Origin: Cryobacterium arcticum
GTDB lineage: Bacteria; Actinomycetota; Actinomycetes; Actinomycetales; Microbacteriaceae
NCBI RefSeq assembly: GCF_003185895.1
Contig: NZ_QHLY01000010.1
Location: 1 to 64,000, forward strand
Direction: 5' to 3'
Length of the DNA stretch: 64,000 nt
Within the stretch, counting starts at the first letter, position 1. Every line of letters begins with the position of its first letter. The translations under genes and the position numbers were made by a program. Of the stretch, positions 59,842-64,000 are shown one piece after another. The notes beneath the pieces are model-generated. The model did not search any database and was not told where the DNA came from. It saw nothing but the letters and a program-made list of their open reading frames with translations.

Positions 59842-60882
59842 ATGCCAGCTCTTCCGCACGCCGCTCCGGCCACTCTGCATGATGTGGCTCGGGAGGCCGG
59901 CGTTTCCCTCGCGACAGCATCCCGCTCGCTGAACGGCAGCGCCCGCAAGGTCAACGACGACTACCGGCAGCGGGTGCTGGCCGCGGCCGCCCGGCTCAAT
60001 TACAGCCCGAACTTCTCCGCCCAGGCGATCGCGAAGGGATCCACTTCCACGGTCGCCCTGGTCGTGAGCGACATCGCCGACCCGTACTTCTCCTCGATCG
60101 CGGCCGGGGTCATCCGGGCCGCGGAGGCGGAGGGCCTCATCGTGACGATGGCTGTCACCGAGCGGAACCCCGAGCGGGAGCTCGAGCTGGTGCGGGCTCT
60201 GCGCGGCCAGCGACCCCGGGTGATGATCCTCACGGGTAGCCGCTCCGTCGACTCCGAGCACCAGGCAGCCCTGATCACCGAACTCACCGCCTTCACCGCC
60301 ACCGGCGGCCGGGTCGTTCTGATCAGCCAGGAAGGCCTGCCGTTCAACACGGTGGTGGTCGACAACTATCTCGGCGCGCGTGCGCTGGCCAACGCTCTCG
60401 TCGCTCAGGGCTACCGCACCTTCGCCGCCCTCACCGGCGCCGAGACCCTGGTGACCTCCCGCGACCGGTTGGCGGGCTTCGCCGACGGGCTGGCCGAGCA
60501 CGGCATCGCCATCCACCCCGACCGCGTCGTGCGGGGCGAGTTCACGCGCGATGGCGGCTTCGCCGCGGCCACCGAATTGCTGGCCACGGGGCTGGAGCAG
60601 GTGGACCTGGTCTTCGCGGTCAACGACGTGATGGCGATCGGAGCGATGTCGGCGTTGCGCGAGGCCGGAATCGATGTGCCGGGCGACATCGCGGTGGCCG
60701 GATTCGACGACATCGACACCGCCCGCGACGTGACCCCCGCACTGACCACTGTCAACATCCCGCTCACCGACGTGGGCCGTCAGGCCGTCGCGCTGGCACT
60801 CTCCGACACCGCCCGAACCGGCGACGAGGCCGTGCGGGTGGCCACCCGGGTCATCCTGCGCGCGAGCAGCCCCGCCCGCTAG
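59842..60882 (+). CDS. LacI-family transcriptional regulator (third)
   Basis: 346 aa from ATG 59842 (GAGAGGA 7 nt upstream; TTG at 59827 rejected). HTH ATLHDVAREAGVSLATASRSLNGSARKVNDDYRQRV; hinge YSPNFSAQAIAKGSTSTVALVVSDIADPYFSSIAAGVIRAAEAEG and FDDIDTARDVTPALTTVNIPLTDVG. Lies between the ice-binding protein gene and xylB, with no structural gene clearly its own and no CpG-centred palindrome in its promoter region. Target genes unknown; xylB is the nearest in the same direction. Confidence 0.92.
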   Translation: MPALPHAAPATLHDVAREAGVSLATASRSLNGSARKVNDDYRQRVLAAAARLNYSPNFSAQAIAKGSTSTVALVVSDIADPYFSSIAAGVIRAAEAEGLIVTMAVTERNPERELELVRALRGQRPRVMILTGSRSVDSEHQAALITELTAFTATGGRVVLISQEGLPFNTVVVDNYLGARALANALVAQGYRTFAALTGAETLVTSRDRLAGFADGLAEHGIAIHPDRVVRGEFTRDGGFAAATELLATGLEQVDLVFAVNDVMAIGAMSALREAGIDVPGDIAVAGFDDIDTARDVTPALTTVNIPLTDVGRQAVALALSDTARTGDEAVRVATRVILRASSPAR

Positions 60883-60957
60883 CCCGGCGGGCACCTCAGA
60901 GCCGGGCCGACCGTGCGGCACGGCATCCGTTTCTGGTGGCACTGACCTCGCGAACCG

Positions 60958-60978
60958 AATATGTTTAGACCCAGAACA
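60958..60978. promoter_or_regulatory. Second XylR-type operator, upstream of xylB
   Basis: AATATGTT-TAGACCCAG-AACA; same AATATGTT-N9-AACA layout as the xylA operator (54909-54929). About 190 nt before the xylB ATG. Confidence 0.6.
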
Positions 60979-61029
60979 TTTTAGATGTGTACCACCCTGG
61001 ACAGAGACGGCGAGGATGCCGCCCTCACC

Positions 61030-61139
61030 GTGGGTGGTGGCATGACTCCTGCTCTTTTTCTGCTCGCCCCTGAACGGCCCCGGAATTCCGGGGCCGGCCG
61101 AAGGCCCGGGCGAAAATTGCAGGAGTTGCGCTCACCCAC
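61030..61139 (+). other. Long nested hairpin in the xylB leader
   Basis: Four nested stems: GTGGGTG 61030-61036/CACCCAC 61133-61139; ACTCCTGC 61045-61052/GCAGGAGT 61119-61126; TCGCCC 61064-61069/GGGCGA 61108-61113; and a perfect 22-bp palindrome 61075-61096 centred on GGAATTCC. A CTTTTT (61145-61150) follows, then the xylB ribosome site. It could be an attenuator, a terminator of the lacI transcript, or a small inserted element. Confidence 0.7.
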
Positions 61140-61166
61140 CGCTGCTTTTTGAGTTTGGAGTGCGTC

Positions 61167-62582
61167 ATGACGCTGGTTGCCGGAGTCGACTCGTCGACAC
61201 AGAGTTGCAAGATCGTGGTGCGGGATGCCGACACCGGGGCGCTCGTGCGCACCGGACGGGCCACCCACCCCGTCGGCACCGAGGTCGACCCCGCCGCCTG
61301 GTGGGATGCACTGCTGGTCGCCATCCAGGACGCCGGCGGCCTCGACGACGTCGCCGCGGTCTCGGTGGCCGCGCAGCAGCACGGCATGGTCGTCCTCGAT
61401 GAGAACGGCGAGGTCATCCGCCCCGCCCTGCTCTGGAACGACACCCGCAGCGCGCAGGCGGCCCTCGACCTCATCACCGAGGTCGGCGCCGCCGAGTACG
61501 CCCGTCGCACCGGTGTGGTGCCGGTGGCGTCGTTCACTGTCACCAAGCTGCGCTGGCTGCGGGATGCCGAGCCCGTCAACGCGGCCAAGGTCGCCGCCGT
61601 GGCCCTGCCGCACGACTGGCTGAGCTGGCGCCTGCGCGGCTACGGCCCGGCCGGCGAGAGCGAGTTGGGCCCCGTGCTCACCGAGCTCACCACCGACCGG
61701 TCGGATGCCAGCGGCACCGGCTACTACTCGGCCGCCCTGGGCGAGTACGACCGTGAGCTGCTCGTGCTCGGCCTCGGCCACGACGCGGTGCTTCCCCGGG
61801 TGCTCGGCCCCGGCGATACCGCCGGTCACACCGTGGCCCTGCCCGGGGTGCCGGCCGGACTCGTCGTGGGTGTCGGCGCGGGCGACAACGCCGGCGCCGC
61901 GCTCGGCCTCGGTGCCGCCGCCGGCGACGTGATCGTGTCGATCGGTACCAGCGGCACGGTGTTCGCAGTGACCGCGCAGCCCAGCGAGGATGCCTCCGGC
62001 ACTGTTGCCGGGTTCGCCGATGCCAGCGGGCTGCACCTGCCGCTGATCGCCACCCTCAACGCCGCCCGCATCCTGGACTCGATCGCGGGGCTGCTGGCCG
62101 TGGACCACACCGAGCTCGGCCGGCTGGCGCTCGAGGCCGAGCCCGGCTCAGGCGGCCTGGTGCTGCAGCCCTACTTCGAGGGCGAACGCACGCCCAACCT
62201 GCCCAACGCCACGGCTTCCCTCTTCGGCCTCACCTTGGGCTCGACCACCCGGCCGAACCTGGCCCGGGCCGCGATCGAGGGCCTGCTCTGCGGGCTCGCC
62301 GATGGCCTGGATGCCGTGCGCGGCCAGGGTGTCGTGGCCGAGCGCATCCTGCTGATCGGCGGTGCCGCGCAGAACCCGGCCGTGCAGCTGATCGCGGCGC
62401 AGGTCTTCGAAGCTCCGGTGGCCGTGCCCGTTCCGGGCGAGTACGTGGCCGACGGCGGGGCCGCGCAGGCGGCCTGGTCACTCACCGGCGCCCGCCCGGC
62501 CTGGTCGGTGGCCATCGCCACGCACCCCACGCCCGACTTCCACCCGGTGATCCGCGCCCAGTACGCCGCGCACCGCGCCTGA
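61167..62582 (+). CDS. xylB: Xylulokinase
   Basis: Phosphorylates D-xylulose to xylulose-5-P. 471 aa from ATG 61167 (GGAG 7 nt upstream). FGGY fold: [13 protein letters not shown] phosphate loop near residues 7-18, substrate motif AAQQHGM (69-75), LLWNDTR, catalytic D240 in [16 protein letters not shown] motif [32 protein letters not shown], and the C-terminal [17 protein letters not shown]. With xylA and the phosphoketolase it forms a complete xylose to acetyl-phosphate path. Confidence 0.96.
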   Translation: MTLVAGVDSSTQSCKIVVRDADTGALVRTGRATHPVGTEVDPAAWWDALLVAIQDAGGLDDVAAVSVAAQQHGMVVLDENGEVIRPALLWNDTRSAQAALDLITEVGAAEYARRTGVVPVASFTVTKLRWLRDAEPVNAAKVAAVALPHDWLSWRLRGYGPAGESELGPVLTELTTDRSDASGTGYYSAALGEYDRELLVLGLGHDAVLPRVLGPGDTAGHTVALPGVPAGLVVGVGAGDNAGAALGLGAAAGDVIVSIGTSGTVFAVTAQPSEDASGTVAGFADASGLHLPLIATLNAARILDSIAGLLAVDHTELGRLALEAEPGSGGLVLQPYFEGERTPNLPNATASLFGLTLGSTTRPNLARAAIEGLLCGLADGLDAVRGQGVVAERILLIGGAAQNPAVQLIAAQVFEAPVAVPVPGEYVADGGAAQAAWSLTGARPAWSVAIATHPTPDFHPVIRAQYAAHRA

Positions 62583-62616
62583 CCCGACCCGCACCCCGCT
62601 CCCGGCCCACCGCGAG

Positions 62617-62760
62617 CTCGCGAGAGCGGAGTACGGGTCGCTTCCCGCGCCCCGAAGCAGCCCCACAACCGCATTCGCGGATGCCACATCTCGCGAGAGC
62701 GGAGTAGCGGCTGCGTCCCGCGCCCCGAAGCAACCACACAACCGCTCTCGCGGGAGGGGG
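62617..62760. repeat. Tandem 73-nt repeat between xylB and GH127 gene
   Basis: Two copies starting CTCGCGAGAGCGGAGTA at 62617 and 62690; both contain TCCCGCGCCCCGAAGCA and CACAACCGC, followed by a partial third start (CTCTCGCGGGAG, 62745). Each unit is bounded by a CTCGCGAG-type palindrome, so it can fold. Convergent genes flank it. Confidence 0.8.
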
Positions 62761-62789
62761 CTGGCTGGCGGGGCGGGCGGGGGCGGGAG

Positions 62790-64000
62790 CTAGCTGGTCG
62801 GGATCCACACCCGCATGCCGCCCGGCGCCCGGTTGCCCCAGCGGTAGTACGGCACCGCGGTGACGACCACCGGCTCACCGCCGGTCGGCGCCCCCGCGCC
62901 GGATCGCACCGCCGGGTCCACCGTCAGGGCCGCACCCGCCGCAGCCGACCCGGCCAGTGCCGGGTAGAGCTCCCCCGAGCTCGCTGCGCGCCTGGCCCCG
63001 GTGATCCGCACCAGCGGCACCCCCAGCCCCTCGTCGACCGCGCCCAGTTCGGCTGCGACCGACGCATCGAGAACGAAGTCCTCGAGTACCAGCGACTCCG
63101 GCAGGTCGGCCTGTTCGAGCGCGTAGACCAGCGGCCCACGGGTCACCACCACGCAGCCGCGCACCGCATCCACCTGCGGGTGCGCCTGCCGCACGCGCAC
63201 CGGCATCTCGAGCACCAGCTCGATCGAGCGGATGCCCGTGCCCGGCACCCGCAGGTAGCCGTCCCGCACCGGCGCTGCCACCGCCGCCCCGTTCACGGTG
63301 AGCCGGAACGACTCTGTCCAGCCGGGCACCCGCAGTGCCACCTCGCCGCCGGTGAAGGGCGCATCGAATTCGATGGCCACCCGACCGTCGACGGGGTAGG
63401 CGGTGCTGATGCGGGCAATCGTCGCCGCGCCACCGACGCCGCCGAGGTCGATCGTGCCGGTCTCGTAGAGGTGCAGGTGCAGGGAACCGTCGGCGGTCGA
63501 CGCCGCGTAGTGCTGCAGCGACGACACCAGCCGGGCCAGGTTGGGCGGGCAGCAGGCGCAGTCGTACCAGCCCACCCGGCGGGCCGGAGCCTGCTCGTGC
63601 GCCCCGTCCCGAACCGTGCGCACCTGCAGCGGGTTGGAGTAGAAGAACGCGGTGCCGTCGCTTGTGGTCGATCCGGCGACGGCGTTGTAGAGCGCGCGTT
63701 CGATCTCGTCGGCGAACCGGCCATCGCCGGTGATCAGCAGCATCCGCCAGTTGAACTGCACGCTGGAGATCGCGGCGCAGGTCTCGGAGTAGGCGCGGTC
63801 CGGCGGCAGTTCGAACGGGTCGCCGAAGGCCTCATCCCGGTGCCGGGAGCCGAGGCCGCCGGTGATGTACATCTTGCTTCCGTGCACATCGGCCCAGATG
63901 CGCTCGAGGGCGCCGAGCAGTTCGGGGTCGCCGTTCTCCGCATAGGCGTCGGCCACACCGGCGGCCAGGTAGAGCTGCCGCACCGAGTGCCCGGTGGCGC
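62790..64000 (-). CDS. Beta-L-arabinofuranosidase, glycoside hydrolase family 127 (N-terminus outside window)
   Basis: Removes beta-L-arabinofuranosyl residues. The partial product (about 403 aa) begins ATGHSVRQLYLAAG, includes YITGGLGSRHRDEAFGDPFELPPDRAYSETCAAISS, the Glu/Cys zinc ligands (SETC), then WYDCACCPPNLARLVSSL holding the nucleophile Cys and last zinc Cys, and a beta-sandwich C-terminus ending YYRWGNRAPGGMRVWIP. The gene enters the window from the right edge. Together with GH51 it widens arabinose release. Confidence 0.93.
   Translation of the reverse strand, partial: ATGHSVRQLYLAAGVADAYAENGDPELLGALERIWADVHGSKMYITGGLGSRHRDEAFGDPFELPPDRAYSETCAAISSVQFNWRMLLITGDGRFADEIERALYNAVAGSTTSDGTAFFYSNPLQVRTVRDGAHEQAPARRVGWYDCACCPPNLARLVSSLQHYAASTADGSLHLHLYETGTIDLGGVGGAATIARISTAYPVDGRVAIEFDAPFTGGEVALRVPGWTESFRLTVNGAAVAAPVRDGYLRVPGTGIRSIELVLEMPVRVRQAHPQVDAVRGCVVVTRGPLVYALEQADLPESLVLEDFVLDASVAAELGAVDEGLGVPLVRITGARRAASSGELYPALAGSAAAGAALTVDPAVRSGAGAPTGGEPVVVTAVPYYRWGNRAPGGMRVWIPTS

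Noticed and set aside
62617..62760. Possible CRISPR array
   Set aside because: Only two to three units of 73 nt with no unique spacers; no cas genes.

Overview
The window is GC-rich, has no mobile elements or phage genes, and uses actinobacterial gene structure: frequent GTG starts, 1-4 nt gene overlaps, an SRP RNA of actinobacterial type and LAxTG-type sortase anchoring. A dispersed motif reading roughly GGTCTCGACAAGCTCGACC, which I know from Microbacteriaceae, occurs at several intergenic sites. Together with a cell-wall-anchored ice-binding (DUF3494) protein this suggests a cold-adapted Microbacteriaceae such as Cryobacterium or a relative. The genus is inference only.

Layout. 1-2.2 kb: 5' part of dnaX, then a small XRE regulator/4-TM protein pair behind a long inverted repeat. 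2.2-12.5 kb: a sugar-ABC operon (two permeases, a lipoprotein, GH51, GH42, GH35) divergent from a LacI regulator, with two identical-core palindromic operators between them. 12.5-15.5 kb: a membrane protein, a CinA-type deamidase, YccF, and two 5'-truncated genes (EamA transporter and probable LysR) joined by what looks like one deletion. 15.5-21.5 kb: xfp-pta-ackA, the phosphoketolase route from xylulose-5-P to acetyl-P, acetyl-CoA and acetate plus ATP. 21.6-22 kb: SRP RNA and tRNA-Ser(GGA). 22-38.3 kb: housekeeping and stress genes: an MFS pump behind a SoxR-like box, a DGPF protein with an ECF42-type sigma factor, an FAD oxidoreductase, a saccharopine-dehydrogenase-like protein, PAP2, an RsbQ-like hydrolase coupled to a PAS-GAF-GGDEF protein, a Bcr-type pump, GNAT and LysR. 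38.3-49 kb: a ROK regulator, an NAD-epimerase, and a second sugar-ABC operon with GH31 alpha-xylosidase, GH1 beta-glucosidase and its LacI. 49-64 kb: xylose locus: ROK (XylR-like), a monosaccharide ABC transporter, xylA, an aldo/keto reductase, MarR, the ice-binding protein, a third LacI, xylB, and the C-terminal part of a GH127 beta-L-arabinofuranosidase.

How it fits together. All the GH enzymes whose N-termini are visible lack signal peptides, so oligosaccharides would be imported by the ABC systems and trimmed in the cytoplasm. GH31 + GH1 + GH35/GH42 + GH51/GH127 would release xylose, glucose, galactose and arabinose, as expected for xyloglucan or arabinoxylan fragments. Xylose then passes XylA and XylB to xylulose-5-P, which the phosphoketolase operon can split. 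The two oligosaccharide transporters have no ATPase gene here and probably share one encoded elsewhere. A TGTT-N9-AACA operator at the transporter, xylA and xylB promoters ties the xylose genes into one probable regulon.
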